Part shown: piece by piece, positions 17,914 to 27,002 of the stretch
Position numbering within the stretch: the first letter of the stretch is position 1
Layout: each line of letters starts with the position of its first letter
From: Bradyrhizobium icense
GTDB lineage: Bacteria; Pseudomonadota; Alphaproteobacteria; Rhizobiales; Xanthobacteraceae
Reading direction: 5' to 3'
Length of the DNA stretch: 64,000 nt
Assembly: GCF_001693385.1 (NCBI RefSeq)
Contig: NZ_CP016428.1
Coordinates: 2,294,001-2,358,000 of the forward strand
Notes under the pieces: generated by a model
What the model was told of the DNA's origin: nothing
Database searches by the model: none
What the model saw: only the letters and a program-made list of their open reading frames with translations
Position numbers and translations under genes: made by a program

Positions 17914-19845
17914 TCATTCCGCGGCCTCCGCCATCGGCGCGGGGCCGCCGAGATCGACCACGCGGAGCGTGGTGCGGATGCGCTGGGTGGTGCCGTCCTG
18001 GAAGCGGATCACGGTATCGACGGGAATGTCGCTCCTGCCGCCATAGATCGCGTCGATGATATCGGCGTATTTCTCGTTGATAACGCTGCGGCGCACTTTT
18101 CGGGTGCGGGTCAGCTCGCCGTCGTCGGCGTCGAGCTCCTTGTAGAGCAGCAGGAAGCGGGAGATGCGCTGCGCCGGCGGCAGCGTGGCATTGACGCCCT
18201 CGACCTCCTTGCGCAACAGTTCATAGACCTCGGGACGCGAGGAGAGGTCGGTGTAGGTGGTGAACGAGATCCGTTTCTTCTCCGCCCATTTCGAGATGAT
18301 CGAGTAACGAATACAGATCATCGCCGCCAGCGCGTCGCGGCCGGCGCCGAGCACCACCGTCTCGGCGATGTAGGGCGAGAATTTCAGCTTGTTTTCCAGA
18401 TATTGCGGCGAGAACCGCTCGCCGCGCGAGGTCTCGGCGAGGTCCTTGATGCGGTCGATGACGACGAGCTGACCTTGATCGTTGAAATAGCCGGCGTCGC
18501 CGGAATGCATCCAGCCGTCCTTGATGTCGGCCGCCGAGGCTTCCGGATTCTTGTAATAGCCTAAGAACATGTTGGGATGGCGGACGACGATCTCGCCGAC
18601 GCCATTGACGTCGGGGTGGTCGACGCGGATCTCGATGTCGGCGGCCATCGGCACGCCGGTCGTATCCGGATCGACCTTGCCCGCAGGATGCAGCGTGTAG
18701 GCACCGAGCAGTTCGGTCTGGCCATAGAGCGTGCGCAGCGGCACGCCCATGGCCTGGAAGAACTTGAACGTATCAGGACCGAGCGCGGCGCCGCCGGTCG
18801 CGGCCGAGCGCAGCCGGGTGAAGCCCAAGCGGTCGCGCAGCGCGCGGAACAGCAACTGGTCGGCAAACATCGAATGCTTGCCCTGCGCCAGCGCCGAAAG
18901 CCCCGCCTTCATGCCGATGTCGAACAGTTTTTGCTTGAGCGGCGAGGAGTCCATCACGCCGGCGCGTACATCGGCGGCGATCGATTCCCAGAGCCGCGGC
19001 GCGAACAGCACGAAGGTCGGCGCGATCTCGCGGAAATCGTGCATCATGGTCTCGGGCTCTTCGACGAAGTTGACCTTCATCCGGCACAGCAGCCCTTTGC
19101 CGAGCGCGTAGACCTGTTCCATGATCCAGGGCAGCGGCAGCACCGAGACATATTCGTCGTCCGGTCCCTTCGGATCGAAGGCGAGATAGGTCGCACAATG
19201 CTTCAGGACCCGCCCAGCCGCCAGCATCGCGAGCTTGGGATTGGCCGTGGTGCCGGACGTGGTGCAGAGGATCGCGACGTCTTCGCCGCGCGTCGCATCG
19301 ACCAGCCCGTCGTAAAGGACCGGCTCGCGCGCGGCGCGGTCGCGCCCCATCGTGGCCAGCTTCTCGGCTTCCATCAGGCGCGGATCGTCGTACTTCCGCA
19401 TGCCGCGTGGATCGGAATAGACGATGTGCTTGAGGTTCGGCGCGCGATCGGCCAGCGCCAGCAGCTTGTCGACCTGTTCTTCATCCTCGGCGAACACCAG
19501 CTTGGCCTCGCCGTAGCTGAGCAGGTAGGCTGCTTCCTCGTCCAGCACGTCGCGATAGAGGCCGAGGCTCATGGCGCCGATCGCATGCGTGGCGATTTCC
19601 GCCGCCACCCAGTCCGGGCGATTGTCGCCGATGATGCCGATGACGTCGCCGCGCCCAAGACCCAGTTCGATCAAGCCGAGCGCGAAATCATGGACGCGGG
19701 TCTGGTAGTTGCTCCAGGTGAAGACGCGCCACAGCCCGAGATCCTTTTCGCGTAACGCTATCTCGCCGCCATGCTCTTTCGCATTGAGGCGCAGCAGCTT
19801 TGGAAAGGTATCGGCCTGGGCGACGCGTCCGGCGTAATCCATCAT
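17914..19845 (-). CDS. Long-chain acyl-CoA synthetase-type AMP-forming ligase
   Basis: A 643-residue ANL-superfamily enzyme activating a carboxylate to its CoA thioester through an acyl-adenylate. The P-loop is CTTSGTTANPK, the A5 segment LYGQTELLGAYT, and the A7/A8 region GWMHSGDAGYFNDQGQLVVIDRIKD. It closely resembles FadD15-like long-chain ligases. It sits inside a Liv transporter operon, overlapping livG by four bases (ATGA), so it is probably translated with the ATPase. This suggests that the transporter imports a carboxylic acid that is then CoA-activated. Confidence 0.88.
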   Translation of the reverse strand: MMDYAGRVAQADTFPKLLRLNAKEHGGEIALREKDLGLWRVFTWSNYQTRVHDFALGLIELGLGRGDVIGIIGDNRPDWVAAEIATHAIGAMSLGLYRDVLDEEAAYLLSYGEAKLVFAEDEEQVDKLLALADRAPNLKHIVYSDPRGMRKYDDPRLMEAEKLATMGRDRAAREPVLYDGLVDATRGEDVAILCTTSGTTANPKLAMLAAGRVLKHCATYLAFDPKGPDDEYVSVLPLPWIMEQVYALGKGLLCRMKVNFVEEPETMMHDFREIAPTFVLFAPRLWESIAADVRAGVMDSSPLKQKLFDIGMKAGLSALAQGKHSMFADQLLFRALRDRLGFTRLRSAATGGAALGPDTFKFFQAMGVPLRTLYGQTELLGAYTLHPAGKVDPDTTGVPMAADIEIRVDHPDVNGVGEIVVRHPNMFLGYYKNPEASAADIKDGWMHSGDAGYFNDQGQLVVIDRIKDLAETSRGERFSPQYLENKLKFSPYIAETVVLGAGRDALAAMICIRYSIISKWAEKKRISFTTYTDLSSRPEVYELLRKEVEGVNATLPPAQRISRFLLLYKELDADDGELTRTRKVRRSVINEKYADIIDAIYGGRSDIPVDTVIRFQDGTTQRIRTTLRVVDLGGPAPMAEAAE

Positions 19846-20663
19846 GCCGCGCTCTCCCGTGAGGCCGGCGTATCGTCGGGATCGACCAGAACCTCATCTT
19901 CTTCGCCGAGATAGGCGCGCTTCACATGGGGATCGGCGAGCACGGAAGCGGGATCGCCCTCGGCGATCTTGCGGCCGAAATCCAGCACCATGACGCGGTG
20001 GGAGATATCCATCACCACGCCCATGTCGTGCTCGATCATCATCACGGTCATGCCGAACTCTTCGTTGAGGTCAACGATGTAGCGCGCCATGTCTTCCTTC
20101 TCTTCGAAGTTCATGCCGGCCATCGGCTCGTCGAGCAGGATGAGTTGCGGCTCCAGCGCCATCGCACGGGCAAGCTCGACGCGCTTGCGCAGGCCGTAGG
20201 GGAGGGTGCCGGCGGTAGCCTTGCGTACCGACTGCAGGTCGAGGAAGTCGATGATCTCCTCTACCTTGCGGCGGTGCTCGAGTTCCTCGCGCCGCGCACC
20301 GGTCAGCCAGTACAGCGAGCCCGTGATGAAGTTGTTCTTCAGGAGGTGGTGCCGCCCGACCATGATGTTGTCGAGCACGCTCATATGGTGGAACAGCGCC
20401 AGGTTCTGGAAGGTGCGCCCGATGCCGAGGGACGGCCGCGCGTTCGGATTGAGGCCGGTGATGTCTTTGCCGCGGTAGAAGAGCTCGCCTTCGGTCGGCT
20501 TGTAGCGGCCGGAAATACAATTGACGATCGAGGTCTTGCCGGCGCCGTTCGGGCCGATGATCGAGAACAATTCTCCCTCGTTCACGCCGAACGAGACCTC
20601 GGTCAGTGCACGGACGCCACCGAAGCGCAAGGAAACCCCGCGCACTTCCAACGTATGAGCCAC
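19842..20663 (-). CDS. livG: Liv-type ABC transporter ATPase (LivG), system 1
   Basis: A 273-residue ATPase with Walker A GPNGAGKTS near residue 36, the long LivG insert after the Q-loop (GRTFQNLALFHHMSVLDNIMVG), signature PYGLRKRVELARA, Walker B LILLDEP and switch EHDMGVVM. The start is GTG at 20663 with GGAGGG five bases upstream. It is the first gene of the system 1 operon and divergent from the Crp-family regulator at 20965. Confidence 0.93.
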   Translation of the reverse strand: MAHTLEVRGVSLRFGGVRALTEVSFGVNEGELFSIIGPNGAGKTSIVNCISGRYKPTEGELFYRGKDITGLNPNARPSLGIGRTFQNLALFHHMSVLDNIMVGRHHLLKNNFITGSLYWLTGARREELEHRRKVEEIIDFLDLQSVRKATAGTLPYGLRKRVELARAMALEPQLILLDEPMAGMNFEEKEDMARYIVDLNEEFGMTVMMIEHDMGVVMDISHRVMVLDFGRKIAEGDPASVLADPHVKRAYLGEEDEVLVDPDDTPASRESAA

Positions 20664-20964
20664 TCATTCCCTCCAGATAAGGCGCTTGTCGCGCTCTTTA
20701 TCTATCGTTCGCAATTACACCCGCAATCTTACATCCGCAGTCGCATTCCGGCCATCCGGCTAACGATGCCGACCACGGACGGCATCACGCGTGGTAACGC
20801 CGCACCCCGACCGGTCGCGCCATGGGCGCATCGGTCGAGGTGGTCCTCCTTAGGGCAATGCGATAGTTTGAAATGTCTTTTGCCTGACAATTCGTCGGGA
20901 AATTTTGCCAGGCCGCACTTCTGTTGCGGTGCAGCAAGTATGGAATGCGACGGTCGATGCAATC

Positions 20965-21639
20965 ATGATTGCTGCAGAATATCTCAGGCGCATCGCCGCC
21001 TGGTCGCGCGAACTGAACGAGCGGGAAATCGAGGTCGCCCGTGCCGGCATCGTGGAGAAATCCTATCGTGCCAACGAGCACATCTTCATGCGCGGCGATA
21101 CCTTCGACTACTGGACCGGCATCGTCACCGGCCTTGCGCGAATGAGTACCGTATCGAGCGGCGGCAAGGCGGCGACGTTCGCCGGCCTCACGGCGGGCGC
21201 CTGGTTTGGCGAAGGCACGGTGCTGAAGAGCGAGCCGCGCCGCTATGACGTGGTGGCATTGCGCGACACCAGGCTGGCACTGATGGACCGCAGCACCTTC
21301 TTCTGGCTGTTCGAGAACAGCGTCGCGTTCAACCGCTTTCTGGTCCGGCAGCTCAACGAGCGGCTCGGCCAGTTCATCGGAGCGGTGGAACATGGCCGCA
21401 CGCTCGACGCAACCAGCCGCGTTGCGCGTTCCATCGCCTCGCTGTTCAACCCGATTCTCTATCCGGACATGACGCGCCACCTAGAGATCACGCAGGAAGA
21501 AATCGGAGCGCTCTCCGGCATTTCGCGGCAAAACGCCAACCAGTGCCTGAAGCGGCTCGAGAAGGAGGGCCTGCTGCGGCTCGAATATGGCGGCGTCACC
21601 ATCATCGAACTCGAACGCTTGCGCCACCATGGCGAGTAG
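20965..21639 (+). CDS. Crp/Fnr-family transcriptional regulator
   Basis: About 224 residues from ATG 20965; a TTG at 20905 would add 20 residues. An N-terminal cyclic-nucleotide-binding-like beta roll (GDTFDYWTGIVTGLARM, GAWFGEGTVLKSEPRRYDVVAL) is followed by a C-terminal helix-turn-helix EITQEEIGALSGISRQNANQCLKRLEKEG. No N-terminal cysteine cluster is present, so it is not an oxygen-sensing Fnr. It lies between two Liv operons and is divergent from system 1, so it may control one or both; this is inference. Confidence 0.85.
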   Translation: MIAAEYLRRIAAWSRELNEREIEVARAGIVEKSYRANEHIFMRGDTFDYWTGIVTGLARMSTVSSGGKAATFAGLTAGAWFGEGTVLKSEPRRYDVVALRDTRLALMDRSTFFWLFENSVAFNRFLVRQLNERLGQFIGAVEHGRTLDATSRVARSIASLFNPILYPDMTRHLEITQEEIGALSGISRQNANQCLKRLEKEGLLRLEYGGVTIIELERLRHHGE

Positions 21640-21692
21640 CCGGGGTCATGCCGCCGTTCCGCGTGGATGCCGAGGCCCCGCCGGCGTTGCGA

Positions 21693-22391
21693 TCAGACCT
21701 CCAGCCATTCCTTGCGGATGGCGTCGTTGTCCCTGAGATCGGCCGGCGTGCCTTCGAACACGATGCGGCCGTGACCCATCACATAAAGCCGGTGCGAGAT
21801 CCGCATTGCGATCGACAGCTTCTGCTCGACCAGCAGGATGGCGACGCCGCGGCGGGCAATTTCGGCGAGGAGATCGCCGACCTGATGCACAATGAGCGGT
21901 GCCAGCCCCTCGGTCGGTTCGTCGATCATCACCAGTTCTGGATCGCCCATCAGGGTGCGACAAATCGTCAGCATCTGCTTTTCGCCGCCCGACATCACGC
22001 CGGCCGCCGTATCGGCACGCGCGGCGAGATTGGGGAACATCTGCAGCATGTCCTCCAGCCGCCACTTGCCCGGCTTGCGCGGGTCCTTGATGCCGAGCAT
22101 CAGGTTCTGCCGCACCGTGAGACCGGGAAAGATGTCGCGGTGCTCGGGAACGTAGCCGAGCCCGAGATGCGCTATCTTGTAGCTCGGCAGGCCCGCAATA
22201 TTGCTGCCCTTGAACAGAATGGTGCCCTGCGGCGGAACTTCGCCCATGATGGCCTTGACGGTGGTGGAACGGCCGACGCCGTTGCGGCCGAGCAGACTGA
22301 CCACCTCGCCGGCGTCGATCTTGATATCGACGCCCTGCAGGATGTGGCTCTTGCCGTAATAAGCGTGCAGATCCCTGACCTCGAGCATCAT
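21693..22391 (-). CDS. livF: Liv-type ABC transporter ATPase (LivF), system 2
   Basis: A 232-residue ATPase, with Walker A region LLGRNGVGRSTT, signature MSGGEKQML, Walker B ELVMIDEPTEGLAP and LLVEQKLSIAMRI. In Walker A the invariant lysine position reads GRNGVGRST: arginine replaces the P-loop lysine, an unusual change for an active ATPase (see findings). The start overlaps the upstream livG stop by four bases. Last gene of the system 2 operon. Confidence 0.9.
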   Translation of the reverse strand: MMLEVRDLHAYYGKSHILQGVDIKIDAGEVVSLLGRNGVGRSTTVKAIMGEVPPQGTILFKGSNIAGLPSYKIAHLGLGYVPEHRDIFPGLTVRQNLMLGIKDPRKPGKWRLEDMLQMFPNLAARADTAAGVMSGGEKQMLTICRTLMGDPELVMIDEPTEGLAPLIVHQVGDLLAEIARRGVAILLVEQKLSIAMRISHRLYVMGHGRIVFEGTPADLRDNDAIRKEWLEV

Positions 22392-23137
22392 GCCGCTTCC
22401 TCGCCGAGATAGGCTTCCCTGACCTTCGGATTGCCGCGGATTTCCTCCGGTACCCCCGAAGCGATGATCTGGCCGTACACCAGCACCGAAATCTTGTCGG
22501 CAAGGCCGAACACCACGCTCATGTCGTGCTCGACGATCAGCAGGGTGCGCCCTTCGGTAAGGCGGCGGATCAGCGCTACCGCGCGTTCGGTTTCGGCGTG
22601 GCTCATGCCGGCGGTCGGTTCATCCAGCAGAATGACATCGGCGCCGCCGGCGATGGTGATGCCGATCTCGAGCGCGCGCTGCTCGGCGTAGGTCAAGAGC
22701 CCGGCCGGCACGTCGCGCCGGGCGGTGAGGTTGATATCCTCGAGGATCCGCGCCGTCCGCTCCCGTACTTCCGGCAGTCTGTCGACGTTCTTCCAGAAGG
22801 CGTAGCGGTGGCCGGTGGCCCACAGCACCGCGCAGCGCAGGTTCTCCCACACGCTCATATTGGCGAAGACGTTGGTGACCTGAAAGCTGCGCGACAGCCC
22901 GCGGCGGTTGATCTGATAAGGCGCGAGCCCCGAGACCACTTCGTCGCGCAACAGGATGCTGCCGGTGGTCGGCAGCATGTAGCCGCTAATCAGGTTGAAC
23001 AAAGTGGACTTGCCGGCGCCGTTCGGTCCGATCAGGGCATGGCGCTCGCCCTGCGCCACCGCAAGGTTGACGTTGCGGATCACCGACGTGTTGCCGAAGC
23101 TCTTCTCGACGCCGCGCAATTCGATCGCGGTGCTCAT
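22388..23137 (-). CDS. livG: Liv-type ABC transporter ATPase (LivG), system 2
   Basis: A 249-residue ATPase with Walker A GPNGAGKST near residue 37, LivG-type SRSFQVTNVFANMSVWENLR, signature-region TYAEQRALEIG (the usual LSGG is replaced by LTYAEQ, common in this subfamily), Walker B VILLDEPTAGMSH and switch EHDMSVVF. It overlaps livM and livF by four bases each, showing a tightly coupled operon. Confidence 0.93.
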   Translation of the reverse strand: MSTAIELRGVEKSFGNTSVIRNVNLAVAQGERHALIGPNGAGKSTLFNLISGYMLPTTGSILLRDEVVSGLAPYQINRRGLSRSFQVTNVFANMSVWENLRCAVLWATGHRYAFWKNVDRLPEVRERTARILEDINLTARRDVPAGLLTYAEQRALEIGITIAGGADVILLDEPTAGMSHAETERAVALIRRLTEGRTLLIVEHDMSVVFGLADKISVLVYGQIIASGVPEEIRGNPKVREAYLGEEAA

Positions 23138-24435
23138 GCGGCGATTCCTTTTTCGCGCGCGACGCTGGTCGCGTCATCCCAGGCGTGCCCGACGAAGGTC
23201 CATGTCTTGCGCGCCACCCAGTAGCCGCCGACCAGCAGGATCGCCGCCATCGCCCAGACGTAACGGTTCGCCGCGTCGAAGGGGACGCCAAACGCCTTGA
23301 TGTGAGAATCGTCGCCGGAATGGACGGCATAATACACAATTATTTCGGTCCCGAGGATGAGGCCGATGAGCATGGCGAGCGTCGGCACGAAAGCGATCAG
23401 ATAACTGGGCAGCACCTTGCCGAACGTGCCGGCCTTCAACAGCGGGCGATGCATCATCAACAGTCCGGTGATGCCACCCGGTGCGAACAGCACCACCGCG
23501 ATGAAGATCAGCCCGAAATAGAGCTGCCACACCTGCGTCAGATCGCTGAGGCCGAGCGAAAGAATCGTGACGAAAATCGCCCCCACGATCGGTCCGATGA
23601 AGAACCCGACGCCGCCGATATAGGTGGCGAACAGCACGGTACCCGACTGCACGGCGCCGAGATAGGCCGAATTGGCGATTTCGAAGTTGATGGCCGCGAG
23701 CGCGCCCGCGATGCCGGCGAAGAAGCCGGAAAAACAGAACGCCAGATAGCGCACCACATGCGGATCGTAGCCGACGAACTGAACGCGTTCGGGATTGTCG
23801 CGAACGGCATTGCACATGCGCCCCAGCGGCGTGCGGGTGAGGGCGTACATTGCGATCACCGCAATCAGGGTCCACGCCGCGACCAGATAATAGATCTGGA
23901 TTTGCGGCCCAAAATTCCAGTCGAACAGCCGGAACACCTTGGTGCGGTTGGCGGAGATGCCGGCTTCGCCGCCGAAAAAGGTGCGCAGGATTAGCGCCGA
24001 CGAGGCGACCAGTTCGGCAACGCCGAGCGAGATCATCGCGAACGCCGTTCCGCTGCGCTGGGTCGAGACCCAGCCGAGCAATACCGCGAACAGTAATCCG
24101 GTCAGTCCGCCGATCAGCGGCACCAGCGGCAGCGGGATCGGCAGCTTGTTGGCGCCGATGATATTGATGGCGTGGATCACCAGGAAGCCGCCGAGGCCGT
24201 AATACACGGCGTGTCCGAACGACAGCATGCCGGTCTGGCCTAGCAAAATGTTGTAGGACAGCGAGAAGATGATCGAGATGCCGATCAGGCTGAACGTGGT
24301 CAGCGATCCGCCGGAACTGAACAGCTTCGGCAGCAGCAGCAGCACGACCGCGGCCCCGACCCACAATCCATAGAATTTGAGTTTTTCGGCGGCGGTCGGA
24401 TAGGGAGGTGCCACGCTCGAGGTTGTCTCGGTCAT
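23134..24435 (-). CDS. livM: Liv-type ABC transporter permease (LivM), system 2
   Basis: A 433-residue polytopic permease, longer than the two other LivM proteins here (357 and 343). The conserved SYNILLGQTGMLSFGHAVYYGLGGF and TPLGRMCNAVRDNPERVQFVGYD segments are present. The extra length is a C-terminal region with further hydrophobic segments after TGLLMMHRPLLKAG. It overlaps livH and livG by four bases each. Confidence 0.92.
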   Translation of the reverse strand: MTETTSSVAPPYPTAAEKLKFYGLWVGAAVVLLLLPKLFSSGGSLTTFSLIGISIIFSLSYNILLGQTGMLSFGHAVYYGLGGFLVIHAINIIGANKLPIPLPLVPLIGGLTGLLFAVLLGWVSTQRSGTAFAMISLGVAELVASSALILRTFFGGEAGISANRTKVFRLFDWNFGPQIQIYYLVAAWTLIAVIAMYALTRTPLGRMCNAVRDNPERVQFVGYDPHVVRYLAFCFSGFFAGIAGALAAINFEIANSAYLGAVQSGTVLFATYIGGVGFFIGPIVGAIFVTILSLGLSDLTQVWQLYFGLIFIAVVLFAPGGITGLLMMHRPLLKAGTFGKVLPSYLIAFVPTLAMLIGLILGTEIIVYYAVHSGDDSHIKAFGVPFDAANRYVWAMAAILLVGGYWVARKTWTFVGHAWDDATSVAREKGIAA

Positions 24436-25379
24436 GTGTCGCGTGTCCCGAGCAGGCCCATGGGGCGGAAGATCAGGATCAGGACGAGCAATACGTAGGG
24501 CATGATCGGCGCGATCTGGGCAATGGTCACGTTCCAGATATCGGCGAGCCAGGTCGCCGCGTAATCGGGGCTGAGCGGGCCGAAGGCGCCGGACAATGAG
24601 CCGTTCATCGATACCGCAAAGGTCTGCACCAGCCCGATCAGCAGCGAGGCGGCGAAGGCCCCGGGCAGCGAGCCCAGTCCGCCGACCACCACCACCACGA
24701 ACAGGATCGGTCCGAGCAATCCGGCCATGTTCGCCTGCGTCACCAGCGCGGGACCGGCGATTACGCCGGCGACGGCGGCGAGCGCGGTGCCGACACCGAA
24801 TACCAGCATGAAGATGCGTCCGACGTTATGGCCGAGATGGCCAACCATGTGCGGATGAGTCAGCGCCGCCTGCACGATCAGGCCGATCCGAGTCTTCTTG
24901 AGTGTGATCAGCAGGACCGCGAAGATTACGATGGAGACCAGCAGCATGAACATTTTGTAGGCGGGGTAGTTGGTCGAGAAGATCGTGAAGGCCGGAAAAT
25001 CCAGCGACGACGGCACCCGGAAATCGACCGGACTCTTGCCCCAGATGATCTGCACGACTTCCTCGATCGCAAAGGCCAGGCCGAAGGTGAACAGCAGTTC
25101 GGCGACGTGGCCGTTCTTGTGCACGCGGCGCAGGCCGTAGCGCTCGACCGCGGCGCCGAGCGCGCCGGCCAGCAATGGCGCGATCAAGAGCGCGGGCCAG
25201 AAGCCGAACCAGCGGCTGATCTGGAATCCGAAGAACGCGCCGAGCATGTAGAAGCTGGCATGCGCGAAGTTCAGCACGCCGAGCATGCTGAAGATGACGG
25301 TGAGCCCGCTCGCCATCAAAAACAGCAGCATGCCGTACAACACACCGTTCAGTGTGGACATGACGATCAGTTCAAGCAC
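24432..25379 (-). CDS. livH: Liv-type ABC transporter permease (LivH), system 2
   Basis: A permease of about 315 residues with MLGVLNFAHASFYMLGAF (the LivH signature), RRVHKNGHVAELLFTFGLAF, and the terminal LVLILIFRPMGLLGTRDT. The GTG at 25379 (reading VLELIVMSTLNG) is preceded by an AGGCGG-like site; the internal ATG at 25361 has none, so the GTG is preferred. The open frame runs further upstream, without protein-like sequence. Confidence 0.9.
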   Translation of the reverse strand: MLELIVMSTLNGVLYGMLLFLMASGLTVIFSMLGVLNFAHASFYMLGAFFGFQISRWFGFWPALLIAPLLAGALGAAVERYGLRRVHKNGHVAELLFTFGLAFAIEEVVQIIWGKSPVDFRVPSSLDFPAFTIFSTNYPAYKMFMLLVSIVIFAVLLITLKKTRIGLIVQAALTHPHMVGHLGHNVGRIFMLVFGVGTALAAVAGVIAGPALVTQANMAGLLGPILFVVVVVGGLGSLPGAFAASLLIGLVQTFAVSMNGSLSGAFGPLSPDYAATWLADIWNVTIAQIAPIMPYVLLVLILIFRPMGLLGTRDT

Positions 25380-25449
25380 GGCACACCGCCTGGGGAATAA
25401 GGGACGCGTCCGTCCCGGAGGTCGGGGCGGACGGGTTACGCGCGAATGG

Positions 25450-26685
25450 TTACTTCGGTCGTTCCATCTTGCAGGTTGTCGGCAGCATGGTCTGGGCGGT
25501 ATCGATCTTAGCGATGAGCTTCCAGCCCCAGCCGGTCTTTTCCTCGTCGAACGGTTCCTTTTCGGTACGATCGCCGAGCGAGGAAATGTAGATCGGCTGG
25601 AAGAATTGGTGGTCGTCCTTGCGCATACTGCCCTTGCCGCCGTTGAAGACGTCGAACTCCATGCCTTCCAGCGCAAGCGCGACCTTGACCGGATCGATCG
25701 ACTTGGCCTTGTCGGCGGCGGCCGCAAGCATGCGCATCTGGTTGACGGCGCGCGGGTAGAACAGGCTGAAGTCGTATTTCGCGCGGAGGGCCTTTTCGAA
25801 CTCCTGCGACGGCTTATTGTCGAGGTTGGCGATGCCTTCGCCGACCTGGAATACCTGATGGTTGAGGTTGGCCTGTTTGACCGCGGTCGGGCCGCCGGTG
25901 CCGCCGGCGTAATAGGTATACCAGCTGACCTTGAGCCCGGCGTCGGCCGCGGCCTTCAGCAGGAGCGCGAAATCCTGGCCCCAATTGCCTGTCACCACGG
26001 TGTCGGCGCCCGATGCTTTGATCTTGGCGATATACGGAGCGAAATCGGTGATTTTCAGCAGCGGATGCAGTTCGTCACCGACGATCTTGATGTCCGGCCG
26101 CTTGGCGGCGAGCATCGACTTGGCGGCGGTTCGGACGGAGTGGCCGAACGAGTAATCCTGATTGATCAGATAGACGTTCTTGATGGCGGTCGCGGTCTTC
26201 ATGTAGTTGGTCAACGCCTCCATCTTGATGTCAGAGTTGGCATCCCAGCGGAAATGCCAGAAGCTGCATTTGTCGTTGGTGAGGACCGGATCGACCGCGG
26301 CATAGTTGAAGTACAGGACTTCCTTGCCCGGATTGCGCTCGTTGTATTTCGTGACGAAGTCCGACAGCGCGCCGGCGACCGAGGAGCCGTTGCCCTGGGT
26401 CAGGATCCGGATGCCTTGATCGATGGCCTTCTGGGCCTGGATCAGACTCTCCTGCGGATTGGTCTTGTTGTCGAAAGCGACGATTTCGACCTTCTTGCCG
26501 AGAACACCGCCCTTGGCGTTCAACTCCTCGGCCAGGAACTGAAAGGTCTTCAGGCCGATTTCGCCAATGCTGGCGCCGCCTCCCGACAACGGGTCGATGT
26601 AGGCGATCTTGACCGTTTCTTGCGCGATCGCAGCAGTGCCGAACATCGGCAGTGCGATGGCCGCAGCCATCATTAGTTTACGCAT
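25450..26685 (-). CDS. Liv-type periplasmic binding protein, system 2
   Basis: A 411-residue type I binding protein. The signal peptide MRKLMMAAAIALPMFGTAAIAQ precedes ETVKIAYIDPLSGGGASIGE. The start at 26685 has GGGAGAG upstream; an earlier in-frame ATG at 26778 would place the signal internally. It heads the system 2 operon (binding protein, livH, livM, livG, livF), the canonical HAAT order. The ligand is unknown; the family covers branched-chain amino acids, aromatics and amides. Confidence 0.9.
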   Translation of the reverse strand: MRKLMMAAAIALPMFGTAAIAQETVKIAYIDPLSGGGASIGEIGLKTFQFLAEELNAKGGVLGKKVEIVAFDNKTNPQESLIQAQKAIDQGIRILTQGNGSSVAGALSDFVTKYNERNPGKEVLYFNYAAVDPVLTNDKCSFWHFRWDANSDIKMEALTNYMKTATAIKNVYLINQDYSFGHSVRTAAKSMLAAKRPDIKIVGDELHPLLKITDFAPYIAKIKASGADTVVTGNWGQDFALLLKAAADAGLKVSWYTYYAGGTGGPTAVKQANLNHQVFQVGEGIANLDNKPSQEFEKALRAKYDFSLFYPRAVNQMRMLAAAADKAKSIDPVKVALALEGMEFDVFNGGKGSMRKDDHQFFQPIYISSLGDRTEKEPFDEEKTGWGWKLIAKIDTAQTMLPTTCKMERPK

Positions 26686-27002
26686 ATCGTCTCTCCCTTT
26701 ATTGGCTTTTCTTTGGTCTAGGGTGGGCTCGAATACCGAAATGGCCTGGATTTCAGCCGTTCGGCCATCAGTTTTCACGTGAGTCGATTGTGGTCCAAGG
26801 CTCCATCTCCCGCAAGCCCGATGACGTCTGGCCGGTTGCGGCCTCCCCCGGGACTAATTTGCTTGGGTGATGGGGGCATGATAGGGGCTGGGACCGTCCG
26901 GCTTGCGTCCATGGGACCGAAGTTGCCGGCCGGCCCAGCGCAATATTTTGGCGGTTTGTCGTGGTCGGGCGGCTCCTGGGTCCCCGCGTTGTTGGAGAAG
27001 AA
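26686..27002. other. Divergent intergenic region
   Basis: 317 bases between the system 2 binding-protein gene and gmd copy B. It should hold both divergent promoters, but I could not assign convincing -35/-10 pairs. No coding frame is supported. Confidence 0.5.
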
